NCBI GenBank assembly: GCA_945952245.1
Contig: CAMFHT010000004.1
Span: 1-40,485, forward strand
Direction of reading: 5' to 3'
Origin: an uncultured Rhizobium sp.
GTDB lineage: Bacteria > Pseudomonadota > Alphaproteobacteria > Rhizobiales > Rhizobiaceae
DNA: 40,485 bases
Below, one piece after another: positions 1 to 8,587 of the stretch; position 1 is the first letter of the stretch; every line of letters begins with the position of its first letter. The position numbers and the translations under genes are program-made. The notes under the pieces were generated by a model that ran no database searches, was not told the origin of the DNA, and saw nothing but the letters and a program-made list of their open reading frames with translations.

Positions 1-1
1 G

Positions 2-1012
2 GTAATCATGGACGAGCCGACGGCGGCGCTCTCGCACAAGGAGATCGGTGAACTCTATGACCTTGTGTTCCGGCTGAAGGGAGAGGGGAAGGCAATCCTC
101 TTCATCAGCCACAAGTTCGACGAGATCTTCAAGATCGCCGACCGCTATACGGTCTTCCGCGACGGCGAAATGGTCGGTGCCGGCATCCTCGCCGACACCA
201 CGCAGGATGAGCTCGTGCGCATGATGGTCGGCCGCGATGTCGGGCAGGTCTTTCCGAAGGTCGAGGCCGAGATCGGCGAGCCGGTGCTGACGGTTGCCGG
301 CTATTGCCATCCGACGGAATTCGAGGACATCGGTTTTGAGCTTCGCCGCGGCGAGATTCTCGGTTTCTACGGTTTGATCGGTGCCGGCCGCTCGGAACTC
401 ATGCAGTCGCTCTTTGGCGTCACCCAGCCCTCCAAGGGGGCGGTGCGGATCGACGGCAAGATCGCCGTCATCCGGACGCCCGCCGAGGCGATCGAAAGGG
501 GCATCGTCTACGTGCCGGAAGAGCGCGGACGCCAGGGCGCAGTGACCGCCATGCCGATCTTTGCCAATGTGACGCTGCCTTCGCTGTCGCGTACCTCCCG
601 CAGCGGCTTCATCCGCATGGCGGAGGAGTTCAAGCTGGCGCGCGAATATACAGGGCGGCTCGATCTCCGCGCCGCCGCCCTCGATCAGGATGTCGGCACG
701 CTTTCCGGCGGCAACCAGCAGAAGGTGGTGATCGCCAAATGGCTGGCCACGAAGCCGAAGGTGATCATCCTGGACGAGCCGACGAAAGGCATCGACATCG
801 GATCCAAGGCCGCCGTTCACGCCTTCATGAGCGAGCTTGCGGGGCAGGGGCTCTCCGTCATCATGGTCTCCTCCGAAATCCCCGAGATCATGGGAATGGC
901 CGACCGTGTGATCGTGATGCGGGAGGGCCGCATGGTGGCGACCTATCCGCGCGATGGGCTGACGCCGGAAATGCTGGTCAGGGCTGCGGCCGGAATTGGA
1001 GGCGAGGCATGA
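2..1012 (+). CDS. rhaT: L-rhamnose ABC transporter ATP-binding protein, 5' truncated
   Basis: ATPase of a CUT2-type sugar importer that energises L-rhamnose uptake at the inner membrane. The reading frame is open to the window edge. The visible protein starts inside the first nucleotide-binding domain at its Walker B (VIMDEPTAAL) and then contains the complete second domain, with signature LSGGNQQKV and Walker B VIILDEPTKGID. The second domain has a degenerate Walker A region (GLIGAGRSELMQ), which is usual for the second half of RbsA/XylG-type tandem ATPases. The ATG at 8 is internal, not the start. The stop overlaps the rhaP start (ATGA). Rhamnose is assigned from context, because the operon ends in a clear rhamnose mutarotase and the permease-kinase set matches the rhizobial rha operon. 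The ATPase alone would only say sugar ABC importer. Confidence 0.87.
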   Translation, partial: VIMDEPTAALSHKEIGELYDLVFRLKGEGKAILFISHKFDEIFKIADRYTVFRDGEMVGAGILADTTQDELVRMMVGRDVGQVFPKVEAEIGEPVLTVAGYCHPTEFEDIGFELRRGEILGFYGLIGAGRSELMQSLFGVTQPSKGAVRIDGKIAVIRTPAEAIERGIVYVPEERGRQGAVTAMPIFANVTLPSLSRTSRSGFIRMAEEFKLAREYTGRLDLRAAALDQDVGTLSGGNQQKVVIAKWLATKPKVIILDEPTKGIDIGSKAAVHAFMSELAGQGLSVIMVSSEIPEIMGMADRVIVMREGRMVATYPRDGLTPEMLVRAAAGIGGEA

Positions 1013-1989
1013 CGTCCATCCTGAAGCAGCGCGAGGTGCAGCTCGTCCTGGTCATTCTCGTGATGATCGCGCTGATCGCTCTCCGCTTCCCGTCCTTCGT
1101 GACGGCCGACAGTCTCGGCAACGTCTTCAACGACACCTCGATCCTCATCATCCTGGCACTCGGCCAGATGACCGTCATTCTCACCAAATGCGTCGATCTC
1201 TCGACCGCGGCGACGTTGGCGCTTTCCGGCATGGTCGCAGCCATGCTGAACAGCCTCCATCCGGACCTTCCCGTCATCGTGCTCATCGCCGTCGCCCTGC
1301 TGACGGGCGCCATCGCCGGCGCAATCAACGGGCTGATGGTCTGGAAGCTCGACATGCCGCCGATCGTGGTGACGCTCGGGACCATGACCATCTACCGCGG
1401 CATCATCTTCCTGATCTCAGGCGGCAAGTGGATCAACGCGCATGAGATGACCGATGCCTTCAAGGCCGTCCCGCGCGACGATTTCCTGGGCTTCCCGGTC
1501 TTGAGCTGGCTGGCGCTCGTCGTCATCGCGATCATGGCGGTGGCGCTGAAGCGGCTCGCCACGGGCCGGGCCTTCTATGCCGTCGGCGGCAACCCGCATG
1601 CGGCGGTCTATACGGGCATCGACGTCGGCAAGACGCGCTTCATCGCCTTCGTGATCTCGGGCACGCTGTCCGGCCTTGCAGGCTATCTCTGGATCGCCCG
1701 TTATGCCGTCGCCTATGTCGATATCGCCCTTGGCTTCGAGCTCGACGTGGTCGCCGCCTGCGTCATCGGGGGCATCTCGATCGCCGGTGGCATCGGCTCG
1801 GTGTACGGCGCGGTCCTCGGCTCCCTCTTCCTCGGCACGATCAAGAATGCGCTGCCTGTCATCAACATCTCGCCCTTCTGGCAGCTCGCCATTTCCGGGA
1901 CGGTGATCATCCTCGCGGTCGCCTTCAATGCACGCGCCGAGCGCCGCAAGGGCCGCGTCATCCTCAAGAAGGCGGAGGTGGCCGCATGA
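1009..1989 (+). CDS. rhaP: L-rhamnose ABC transporter permease
   Basis: Inner-membrane permease of the CUT2 (RbsC/AraH-like) family, about 326 aa, with many hydrophobic segments from residue 8 onward. It carries the family signatures GQMTVILTKCVDLSTAATLALSG and GGISIAGGIGSVYGAVLG. The ORF track extends upstream to 739, but that part is a shadow of rhaT. The start at 1009 (MTSILKQREV) overlaps the rhaT stop by four bases, as expected for translational coupling. It is expected to form a heterodimeric channel with rhaQ, the next gene. Substrate assignment comes from the operon. Confidence 0.87.
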   Translation: MTSILKQREVQLVLVILVMIALIALRFPSFVTADSLGNVFNDTSILIILALGQMTVILTKCVDLSTAATLALSGMVAAMLNSLHPDLPVIVLIAVALLTGAIAGAINGLMVWKLDMPPIVVTLGTMTIYRGIIFLISGGKWINAHEMTDAFKAVPRDDFLGFPVLSWLALVVIAIMAVALKRLATGRAFYAVGGNPHAAVYTGIDVGKTRFIAFVISGTLSGLAGYLWIARYAVAYVDIALGFELDVVAACVIGGISIAGGIGSVYGAVLGSLFLGTIKNALPVINISPFWQLAISGTVIILAVAFNARAERRKGRVILKKAEVAA

Positions 1990-2984
1990 GCACGACCGAA
2001 ACCCGCTACGTCCGTGACCGGCTGCATGGCCGGGGAGAGCGTCTGCTGAAAAGCTGGGAGACCCTGCTCTTCGTCGTGGCCGTCCTGATCTTCCTGATCA
2101 ACGTCTGGGCCTCGCCCTATTTCCTCGATCCCTGGAATCTCTCGGATGCGAGCTTCAACTTCACCGAAAAGGGCCTGATCGCCTTTGCTCTGGCACTGGT
2201 GATCATATCAGGCGAGATCGATCTGTCCGTCGCCTCGATCCTTGCGCTCTCCTCGACACTGATGGGCTTTGCCATGACCCATGGTGCCGGCACATGGGAA
2301 CTCGTGCTGATCGGGCTCCTCACCGGCCTCGTCTGCGGCGCCGTCAACGGCTTCCTGGTCAGCGGCCTCGCATTGCCCTCGATCGTCGTCACGATCGGCA
2401 CCATGAGCCTCTTCCGCGGCATTGCCTTCATCATTCTCGGCGACAAGGCCTATACCGGCTATCCCGCCGAATTCGCCTGGTTCGGACAGGGCTATGTCTG
2501 GTGGGTCATCTCCTTCGAACTCGTTCTTTTCGTCGTTGCGGCCATCCTGTTCGCCGTCCTGCTGCATGCGACGAGCTTCGGCCGCACGGTCTATGCGATC
2601 GGCAACAATGCGGTCGCCGCGCGCTTCTCGGGTATCCGGGTCGAACGGGTGAAGTTCATCCTCTTCCTGCTGACGGGCCTGATGAGCGGGCTCGCCGCCG
2701 TCTGCCTCACCTCCCGCCTCGGCTCGACACGCCCGTCGATTGCGACCGGCTGGGAACTCGAAGCGGTCACCATGGCGGTGCTCGGCGGCATCAACATCCT
2801 CGGCGGCTCGGGCCGGATCGGCGGCGTCGTGCTTGCGGCGCTGATCATGGGGATGGTCACCTTCGGCTTCGGCCTTCTCAACGTGCCGGGCATCGTGATG
2901 TCGATCTTCGTCGGACTGCTGCTGATTCTCGTCATTGCGCTGCCGGTGCTGACGAAGCGTGTCCTGAACCGGAAGAAGGCCTGA
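1986..2984 (+). CDS. rhaQ: L-rhamnose ABC transporter permease, second subunit
   Basis: Second CUT2-family permease, 332 aa, starting with a four-base ATGA overlap on the rhaP stop. A short cytoplasmic N-terminus precedes the first membrane segment (ETLLFVVAVLIFLINVWA). The typical motifs VIISGEIDLSVASILALSS and LGGINILGGSGRIGGVVLA are present. Two different permeases in tandem with one double-domain ATPase is the arrangement known for rhizobial rhamnose importers. The solute-binding protein (rhaS) is expected upstream, outside the window. Confidence 0.87.
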   Translation: MSTTETRYVRDRLHGRGERLLKSWETLLFVVAVLIFLINVWASPYFLDPWNLSDASFNFTEKGLIAFALALVIISGEIDLSVASILALSSTLMGFAMTHGAGTWELVLIGLLTGLVCGAVNGFLVSGLALPSIVVTIGTMSLFRGIAFIILGDKAYTGYPAEFAWFGQGYVWWVISFELVLFVVAAILFAVLLHATSFGRTVYAIGNNAVAARFSGIRVERVKFILFLLTGLMSGLAAVCLTSRLGSTRPSIATGWELEAVTMAVLGGINILGGSGRIGGVVLAALIMGMVTFGFGLLNVPGIVMSIFVGLLLILVIALPVLTKRVLNRKKA

Positions 2985-2987
2985 TCC

Positions 2988-4361
2988 ATGGCGGAGCCCC
3001 GGCATATCGCGGTCATCGATGTCGGCAAGACCAATGCCAAGGTGGTCCTGTTCGACATGGAGGCGCAGGCGGAAATCGCCTCGCGCGCACGCCGCAACCA
3101 ACCGCTTCAGGGCCGCTACAGCCATTTCGACGTCGATGGTCTCTTTGATTTCATTACCCGATCGCTGGGGGAGATCCAGGCCGCCAACGGCATCGACGCC
3201 ATTTCCATCACGACCCACGGCGCCTGCTTCGCGCTGCTCGATGCCAATGGCGAGCTTGTACTGCCTGTGATGGATTACGAGGATGCCCAGCCGGACGCGC
3301 TCGATGCGGATTACCGGCAGCTCCGGCCTCTCTTTGCGGAAACCGGCTCGCCGCGCCTGCCGATGGGGCTGAATGCCGGCGCCATGCTGCACTGGCAGAT
3401 GCGCACTTTTCCCAAAGAATTCGCGCGTGCGGCCTCCATTGTCCCATGGCCGCAATACTGGGCCTATCGGTTGACGGGCGTACTTGCGACAGAGGCAACC
3501 TCGCTTGGCGTCCATACCGATCTCTGGAACCCGCATGAGGGTCGGTATTCGAGCCTTGTCACCGCGCTTGGCTGGGAACGGCTGATGCCGGACCTCAGGC
3601 CGGCGAGCGACGTGCTCGGCCCCGTGCTGCCGGAGCTGGCCGAGAAGCTCGGGCTTCCCCTGGGCATTCCGGTTCATTCGGGCCTTCATGACTCCAATGC
3701 CTCTCTGCTGCCCCATCTCCTGTCGCGGCAGGCGCCGTTTTCAGTGCTTTCGACCGGTACATGGGTCGTCACGCTCTCGGTCGGCGGCCGCGATATCGCT
3801 TATGACGAAGCGCGCGACGTGCTGATCAACGTCAATGCCCGCGGCATGAAAACCCCCTCCGCCCGCTTCATGGGCGGCCGCGCCTTCGAGCTGCTGGAGG
3901 CAGATGGAAAGGCTGCCATCACGGAGGAGGAGCGACGGCGCGTTCTTCGCGATCGCATCATGGTTCTCCCCTCCTGGCCTTGCGGTTCGGGACCCTTTCC
4001 GCATTCAGAAGGATACTGGGTTGGTGAGCCCGCGACCCCGGGTGAAAAGCTCTACGCGGTCTCGCTCTACCTGGCCATGATGGCGAAGGTGACGCTCGAT
4101 CTTGTAGGCGCTGAAGGCGACGTGGTGGTCGAAGGACCCTTTGCCGTCAACCGTGATTTTCTGGATATGCTCGCAAGCCTGACGGGCCACTACCCTGTCG
4201 TCGGTGAGGGCCGGCTGACGGGGACTTCGTTCGGAGCCGCCTGCCTTGCGTTGGGTGACAGGACGCTGCCGCTCGATGGCGCCCCTTCAGAAGTGGTGGA
4301 GCCCGATCCCGAGCATCTCGCCTACGCTGCCGCCTGGCTCGATCTCGCCGGGAAATCTTGA
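2988..4361 (+). CDS. rhaK: FGGY-family sugar kinase, RhaK type
   Basis: Cytoplasmic carbohydrate kinase of the FGGY/actin-like ATPase family, 457 aa. The N-terminal phosphate loop is IDVGKTNAKVVLFD, and a second conserved block, VLSTGTWVVTLSVGG, lies in the middle. It starts three bases after rhaQ. In Rhizobium leguminosarum the operon kinase RhaK phosphorylates the sugar and is also required for transport. This gene is in the equivalent operon, so the same role is inferred. The order here is permeases-kinase-mutarotase, whereas the R. leguminosarum operon is described as mutarotase before kinase. The exact phosphorylation product cannot be read from the sequence. Confidence 0.82.
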   Translation: MAEPRHIAVIDVGKTNAKVVLFDMEAQAEIASRARRNQPLQGRYSHFDVDGLFDFITRSLGEIQAANGIDAISITTHGACFALLDANGELVLPVMDYEDAQPDALDADYRQLRPLFAETGSPRLPMGLNAGAMLHWQMRTFPKEFARAASIVPWPQYWAYRLTGVLATEATSLGVHTDLWNPHEGRYSSLVTALGWERLMPDLRPASDVLGPVLPELAEKLGLPLGIPVHSGLHDSNASLLPHLLSRQAPFSVLSTGTWVVTLSVGGRDIAYDEARDVLINVNARGMKTPSARFMGGRAFELLEADGKAAITEEERRRVLRDRIMVLPSWPCGSGPFPHSEGYWVGEPATPGEKLYAVSLYLAMMAKVTLDLVGAEGDVVVEGPFAVNRDFLDMLASLTGHYPVVGEGRLTGTSFGAACLALGDRTLPLDGAPSEVVEPDPEHLAYAAAWLDLAGKS

Positions 4362-4373
4362 GGAGAAGACCGG

Positions 4374-4691
4374 ATGACGGAGACCATTGCCTTCAGGATG
4401 AACCTCCACCACGGCATGGCAGAGGAATACAAGCGCCGCCACGACGCCATCTGGCCCGAGCTTGCCGATCTCCTGCATCAGGCCGGCGTGTCGGACTATT
4501 CCATATGGCTGGACGAGGAGACGCATCATCTTTTCGCCGTGCTGAAGCGTCCGGAAACGCATGGCATGGATCGCCTCCCGACGGAGGCTGTCGTTCGCCG
4601 CTGGTGGGACTACATGGCCGACATCATGGAAACCGAAGCGGATCATACGCCGGTGCAGCTGCCGCTCCGGAAGATGTTTCACTTACCCTGA
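4374..4691 (+). CDS. rhaU: L-rhamnose mutarotase
   Basis: Small enzyme (105 aa) that interconverts alpha and beta anomers of L-rhamnose. The sequence aligns over its full length with the RhaM/RhaU family: [20 protein letters not shown] near the start (catalytic-histidine region and the conserved RRHxxIWPEL block), the central YSIWLD, the paired [11 protein letters not shown], and a C-terminus ending KMFHLP. A good ribosome-binding site (GAGGAG) precedes the ATG. It is the last gene of the rha operon and the strongest evidence that the transporter carries rhamnose. Confidence 0.93.
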   Translation: MTETIAFRMNLHHGMAEEYKRRHDAIWPELADLLHQAGVSDYSIWLDEETHHLFAVLKRPETHGMDRLPTEAVVRRWWDYMADIMETEADHTPVQLPLRKMFHLP

Positions 4692-4710
4692 ACGAAAAAA
4701 TTAGTTCAGG
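4687..4710 (+). terminator. Weak stem-loop overlapping the rhaU stop codon
   Basis: CCTGAAC and GTTCAGG form a perfect 7-bp stem around a 10-base A-rich loop. The stop codon lies in the left arm. No T-tract follows, so this may attenuate or protect the 3' end rather than act as a strong intrinsic terminator. It is the only hairpin seen between the rha and kai operons. Confidence 0.35.
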
Positions 4711-4732
4711 TGGAAAAACATCATGAATTGCA

Positions 4733-4761
4733 ATTGCCAAGCGGGCAATCGGCGCTAAATT
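4733..4761 (+). promoter_or_regulatory. Candidate kaiC promoter with embedded inverted repeat
   Basis: A perfect inverted repeat, ATTGCC-N5-GGCAAT (4733-4749), overlaps a possible sigma-70 -35 element TTGCCA (4734-4739). It is followed after 16 bp by TAAATT (4756-4761) as a candidate -10. This is the only promoter-like arrangement I found in the 199-bp gap between rhaU and kaiC. A repressor bound at the repeat would cover the -35. The reading is by eye only. Confidence 0.35.
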
Positions 4762-4890
4762 CAAGGTGAGTTGTCTCGCTTGGGGGAGCGAAGCGGCATC
4801 CGGTGCGCGCGAGTTGCCGGTATGGAATGAGGGCTTTCCACCTGTTCCGGCTTCGCTTCGTCTCCTGGCACGGAAGGTCAGGATACGAAC

Positions 4891-6579
4891 TTGCAGCCCA
4901 CGGAAAGAGAAAACGGTATCCGGAAATCACGGACCGGGATCGACGGATTTGACGAACTGACCCTCGGTGGTCTGCCCACGGGACGTCCTACGCTGGTCTG
5001 CGGAACCGCCGGTTGCGGCAAGACCCTCTTTGCCTCCACTTTTCTCCTGAACGGCGCTGCCCACTATGATGATCCCGGCGTGTTCGTTTCCTTCGAGGAG
5101 CGTCCGGTCGACATCATCAGCAACGTTGCCTCGCTCGGCTATGACCTGCAGGGCATGATCGACGAGGGGCGTCTGCTCATCGAGCATATCGCCATCGATC
5201 CCGCCGATCTCGCCGAAGTGGGTGATTACGATCTGGAAGGCCTGTTCCTTCGCCTCGAACTCGCAATCGACCAGGTCGGGGCGAAGCGTATCGTGCTCGA
5301 TACGATCGAGAGCCTGTTTTCAGCCTTCACCAATCCGGCGATCCTGCGCGCGGAAATCCGCCGCCTGTTCGACTGGCTGAAGGAGAAGGGCATCACCGCC
5401 GTCATCACCGGCGAACGCGGCGACGGCTCGCTCACCCGCCAGGGTCTCGAGGAATATGTCTCCGATTGCGTGATCCTGCTCGATCATCGGGTCAGCAACC
5501 AGATTTCCACCCGCCGCCTTCGGATCGTGAAGTATCGTGGCACGGCTCATGGCACAAACGAGATCCCCTTCCTGATCGACGAGGATGGCTTCAGCGTGTT
5601 GCCGGTCAGCGCGCTCGGCCTCAGCCATCAGGTTTCCGAGGAGCGGATTTCGAGCGGCGTCAACGACCTCGATTCCATGCTCGAAGGGCATGGCTTCTAT
5701 CGCGGCAGCAGCATCCTCGTGAGCGGCGTCGCCGGTTCGGGCAAGAGCACGCTTTCGGCCAGTTTCGCGGCGGCTGCCTGCAAGGCAGGCGAGAAGGCAC
5801 TCTACTTTTCCTTCGAGGAATCCGCAGACCAGACGGTACGCAACATGCGCTCCATCGGCATGGACCTGAAGCCCTGCATCGACAGCGGCATGTTCCGTCA
5901 TGTGGCGGCACGGCCGACCTTCTACAGCCTTGAAATGCACCTCGCGGTCATCCTGCGCGAGATCAGCCGGTTCAATCCGACGACCGTCGTGCTTGATCCG
6001 ATCTCGGCCTTCATCGGTACCGGCGATCCGCAGGAAGTGCACGCCATGCTGCTCCGCATCGTCGATTTCCTGAAGTCGCGCCAGATTACCGGGATCTTCA
6101 CCCATCTCGTTCATGTCCAGGGAAGCGATGTGGAAACCGAAATTGGTCTTTCCTCGTTGATGGACGTGTGGATTCTGCTGCTGAACCGCGAAGCTGGCGG
6201 CGAATTCAACCGTGAACTCTATCTGTTGAAGGCAAGGGGAACGTCCCATTCCAACCAGGTCCGCGAATTTCTCATGTCACATGACGGTATCAGGCTGCTG
6301 CCACCCTATGTCGGGGAGGGGGGAGCCTTGACGGGAACGGCACGGGTAGCGGAGGAAGCGCGCAGCCGCCGTCTGGAAAACCAGCGCCGCGCGGAAGTCG
6401 CAGCGTTGAGTGAGCGGCTGGAGCAGCGGCGGCGCAAGGCCATGGCTGAAATGGAAATGCTGCAGGCACAGCTTGCAGCCGATGAGGCCGAACTGAAGCG
6501 GGTTCTGGATGGTGAGAAGGCCTATCTGAACCAGCTGGAGACGGACCGGCAGAACATGCAATCGAGCCGGAAGATGTAA
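4891..6579 (+). CDS. kaiC: KaiC-like double-domain ATPase/autokinase
   Basis: RecA-type ATPase with two KaiC domains, 562 aa. CI has Walker A GTAGCGKT (residues 38-45) and the catalytic Glu pair at 69-70 (VSFEER). CII has GVAGSGKS (279-286) and the Glu pair at 309-310 (FSFEES). In cyanobacterial KaiC the CII phosphorylation sites are adjacent Ser and Thr; the matching positions here are S421-S422 (LSSLMD), so both could accept phosphate. The last 80 or so residues form a charged, probably coiled-coil tail rich in Glu/Arg/Leu, longer than the tail of 519-aa cyanobacterial KaiC. The start is TTG, preceded by AGGTCAGGA; an in-frame stop at 4828 and no other start codon make TTG almost unavoidable. 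It heads an operon with kaiB and an HWE kinase. No kaiA is seen. Confidence 0.93.
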   Translation: MQPTERENGIRKSRTGIDGFDELTLGGLPTGRPTLVCGTAGCGKTLFASTFLLNGAAHYDDPGVFVSFEERPVDIISNVASLGYDLQGMIDEGRLLIEHIAIDPADLAEVGDYDLEGLFLRLELAIDQVGAKRIVLDTIESLFSAFTNPAILRAEIRRLFDWLKEKGITAVITGERGDGSLTRQGLEEYVSDCVILLDHRVSNQISTRRLRIVKYRGTAHGTNEIPFLIDEDGFSVLPVSALGLSHQVSEERISSGVNDLDSMLEGHGFYRGSSILVSGVAGSGKSTLSASFAAAACKAGEKALYFSFEESADQTVRNMRSIGMDLKPCIDSGMFRHVAARPTFYSLEMHLAVILREISRFNPTTVVLDPISAFIGTGDPQEVHAMLLRIVDFLKSRQITGIFTHLVHVQGSDVETEIGLSSLMDVWILLLNREAGGEFNRELYLLKARGTSHSNQVREFLMSHDGIRLLPPYVGEGGALTGTARVAEEARSRRLENQRRAEVAALSERLEQRRRKAMAEMEMLQAQLAADEAELKRVLDGEKAYLNQLETDRQNMQSSRKM

Positions 6580-6593
6580 GGGCAGGCAGGACG

Positions 6594-6896
6594 ATGACGG
6601 ATATGACTGACGAGCCCCAGCAGAACACCCCCACCAAACTGGTTCTCTATGTTGCAGGACAGACACCCAAGTCCATGGCGGCCATCCGCAATCTGGAGCG
6701 CATCTGCCGCGAGAAGCTGCCGGGCCGCTTCGCCGTCGAGGTGATCGATCTGAGACAGCAGCCGCATCTGGCGCGAGAGCACGGCATCGTTGCCATCCCG
6801 ACGCTGGTGCGGGAATTGCCGACACCGATTCGCAAGATCATCGGGGATCTTTCCGACAGCGAGAAAGTTCTGGTTCATCTGAGCGTCGGTGATTGA
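6594..6896 (+). CDS. kaiB: KaiB-like protein
   Basis: Thioredoxin-fold clock-type protein of about 100 aa. The strand-helix opening [20 protein letters not shown], the [11 protein letters not shown] block, [20 protein letters not shown] and the ending KVLVHL match KaiB along the whole length. In cyanobacteria KaiB binds the KaiC CI ring after a fold switch and hands the signal to output kinases. The residues around the fold-switch region are kept here in outline, but fold switching cannot be judged by eye. It lies 14 bases after kaiC, and its stop is two bases before the next ATG, so the three genes are surely co-transcribed. An alternative start is the second Met, three codons on. Confidence 0.93.
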   Translation: MTDMTDEPQQNTPTKLVLYVAGQTPKSMAAIRNLERICREKLPGRFAVEVIDLRQQPHLAREHGIVAIPTLVRELPTPIRKIIGDLSDSEKVLVHLSVGD

Positions 6897-6898
6897 GA

Positions 6899-8380
6899 AT
6901 GGCAATAGATGATCCGGATATGATGAAGCGCGAGATGAAGGAACTGCAGATCCGTCTCGCGGAAGCCGAGGATATCATTCGTGCGATCCGCGAAGGCGAG
7001 ATCGACGCGCTGGTGGTGCGCCATCCGAAACGGGAAGAGGAAGTTTTCACGATCGAGGGCGGTACGGAAAGCTACCGTACCTTCATGGAAGCGATGGACA
7101 TCGGTGCTGCCGCCTTGAGCCCGAGCGGCCAGGTGCTTTACGTGAACAGCGCGCTGAGCCGCCTGCTCGGCGTGGAGCGTGAGACGCTGCAGCGTGAAGG
7201 GCTGACGGCGGGGCTCGATGCGGCGGCCATGCAGGCGCTCGAAGCGCTTGTGAAGCGGGCCCATAACGGACGCAGCCATTGCGAGATCCGGTTCTCCCAG
7301 AACGGCGACGAGCGCCATGCGCTGATCCACGCCGCCCCCCTTGAACTCTGGCAGGACCGGGGCGTGGCACTCAGCTTTACCGACATCACGCACCGGATGG
7401 CGATGGAGCAGGCACAGCAGTCCGAGCAGATGGCGCTTGCCATTCTGGCTTCCGCCGCCGAAGCCGTGATCGTCTGCAATCCCTTGGGGATCATCACCCA
7501 TGCGAATGATGCGGTCAGCGCCATTACGGCGGAACCCGTGACCGGCAAGCCCTTCGCAGAGGTTCTGGATCTTGCCATCAAGGCAGGCGGAACGGAAATG
7601 CAAGGCGGTGAATTCATCCGCCATGTCATCCGGGGTCATGCCTATCAGGGCGTCGAGGCGACAGCACCTTCGGCGCCGAGCGCCCGGGATCTGTTGATCA
7701 GCGCCGCACCGCTCAAGGTCAGCGGCGAGAAGATTGCCGGCTGCGTGGTCACGCTCGTGGATCTGACCCGCCGCAAGATCGTCGAGAAGCAGCAATTGCT
7801 GCTGATGGGCGAGCTCGACCACCGTGTGAAGAACACGCTGGCGCTGGTGCTCTCGATCTCCAACCGGACCGCCTCGACGGAGGAGACGATCGAAGGCTTC
7901 CGCTCGGCCTTTTCCGGCCGCATGCGGGCGCTCGCCGCGACCCACAACACGCTCGCCGAACGTTCCTGGTCGTCCATTCCCATGCGAGATATCGTGCTGA
8001 CGGAGGTTCAGCCTTTCGAGCCCAACATCAAGGCAAAGCTGACGATCGGCGGCACCGACTTCCAGCTCCTGCCACGGGCGGCGATCGCCGTCGGCCTTAT
8101 CGTGCACGAGCTTGCCACCAACGCGGTGAAATATGGCGCGCTGTCTTCCGAGGCGGGTCATATCGAGGTGAGCCTCCGCCACGACTACGACAAGCCCTAT
8201 GCCGAACTGAGCTGGGTGGAAACGGGTGGCCCGCATGTCCTGCCGCCGACCCGCACGGGTTTCGGACGCACGGTCATCACCCGCAGCATGCAGTATTCGC
8301 CGCATGGCGGTGCGGATCTCGATTACCGCCCCGAGGGCGTGTCCTGCACGATCCGGATCCCCGCGGAAGACGTGGTCTGA
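6899..8380 (+). CDS. PAS-domain HWE-family sensor histidine kinase in the kai operon
   Basis: Soluble kinase of about 493 aa. An N-terminal helical segment with REGEIDALVVRHP, common in kinases found beside kaiBC, is followed by two PAS regions (about 60-160 and 175-290). The HWE/HisKA_2 phosphoacceptor box GELDHRVKNTLA (H308) comes next, then the N-box HELATNAVKYGALS and the WxE motif SWVETGG. No membrane segment is seen, so it senses an internal signal or a partner protein. I chose ATG 6899 rather than the overlapping TTG at 6893. HWE kinases in Alphaproteobacteria often signal to PhyR-type regulators. No response regulator is in this operon, so its partner may be PhyR about 25 kb away; that is inference. 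Confidence 0.9.
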   Translation: MAIDDPDMMKREMKELQIRLAEAEDIIRAIREGEIDALVVRHPKREEEVFTIEGGTESYRTFMEAMDIGAAALSPSGQVLYVNSALSRLLGVERETLQREGLTAGLDAAAMQALEALVKRAHNGRSHCEIRFSQNGDERHALIHAAPLELWQDRGVALSFTDITHRMAMEQAQQSEQMALAILASAAEAVIVCNPLGIITHANDAVSAITAEPVTGKPFAEVLDLAIKAGGTEMQGGEFIRHVIRGHAYQGVEATAPSAPSARDLLISAAPLKVSGEKIAGCVVTLVDLTRRKIVEKQQLLLMGELDHRVKNTLALVLSISNRTASTEETIEGFRSAFSGRMRALAATHNTLAERSWSSIPMRDIVLTEVQPFEPNIKAKLTIGGTDFQLLPRAAIAVGLIVHELATNAVKYGALSSEAGHIEVSLRHDYDKPYAELSWVETGGPHVLPPTRTGFGRTVITRSMQYSPHGGADLDYRPEGVSCTIRIPAEDVV

Positions 8381-8386
8381 GGCGGA

Positions 8387-8413
8387 TTTTCCGATGTGTG
8401 CGGCATCGGAAAA
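8387..8413. repeat. 10-bp perfect inverted repeat after the kai operon
   Basis: TTTTCCGATG and CATCGGAAAA flank a 7-base spacer, forming a perfect stem immediately downstream of the kinase stop. The Ts are on the 5' side and the As on the 3' side on either strand, opposite to an intrinsic terminator. It may be an RNA 3'-end stabiliser or a protein-binding palindrome. Confidence 0.5.
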
Positions 8414-8522
8414 ACTACGCAATAAAATTGCTTGAGACGGGAATATAAAAACACAATAGCGCATTCGGCCCGCTTGCAAATGCACCCGCCTGTGGCATGC
8501 TTCGGTCCTCGGTGTCTTCCGC

Positions 8523-8552
8523 TAAATGTTTGAAACAAAAGCATTGTTCAAT
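8523..8552. promoter_or_regulatory. Possible operator upstream of ivd
   Basis: TGTTTGAAACA (8527-8537) is an odd-length palindrome. TTGAAACAA and TTGTTCAA around it form a longer imperfect inverted repeat, 35 to 60 bp before the ivd start. This is where a dedicated regulator of the leucine operon would be expected to bind. I cannot name the regulator. Confidence 0.3.
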
Positions 8553-8587
8553 CGATTTAGGCGGGGACGGCTTTGGGAGGAGCCAGC

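Noticed and set aside
2208-3716. 502-aa minus-strand ORF
   Set aside because: Low-complexity His/Arg/Asp-rich translation opposite rhaQ and rhaK; both plus-strand genes have clear family motifs.
4842-4870. Minus-strand GGAAC in the kaiC leader as an EcfG promoter
   Set aside because: No CGTT or TT at the correct distance and no gene on that strand.
8387-8413. Intrinsic terminator of the kai operon
   Set aside because: The stem is perfect, but the T and A runs are on the wrong sides for termination on either strand; kept only as an inverted repeat.
6875-8485. 536-aa minus-strand ORF
   Set aside because: Antisense shadow of the HWE kinase gene, without motifs.
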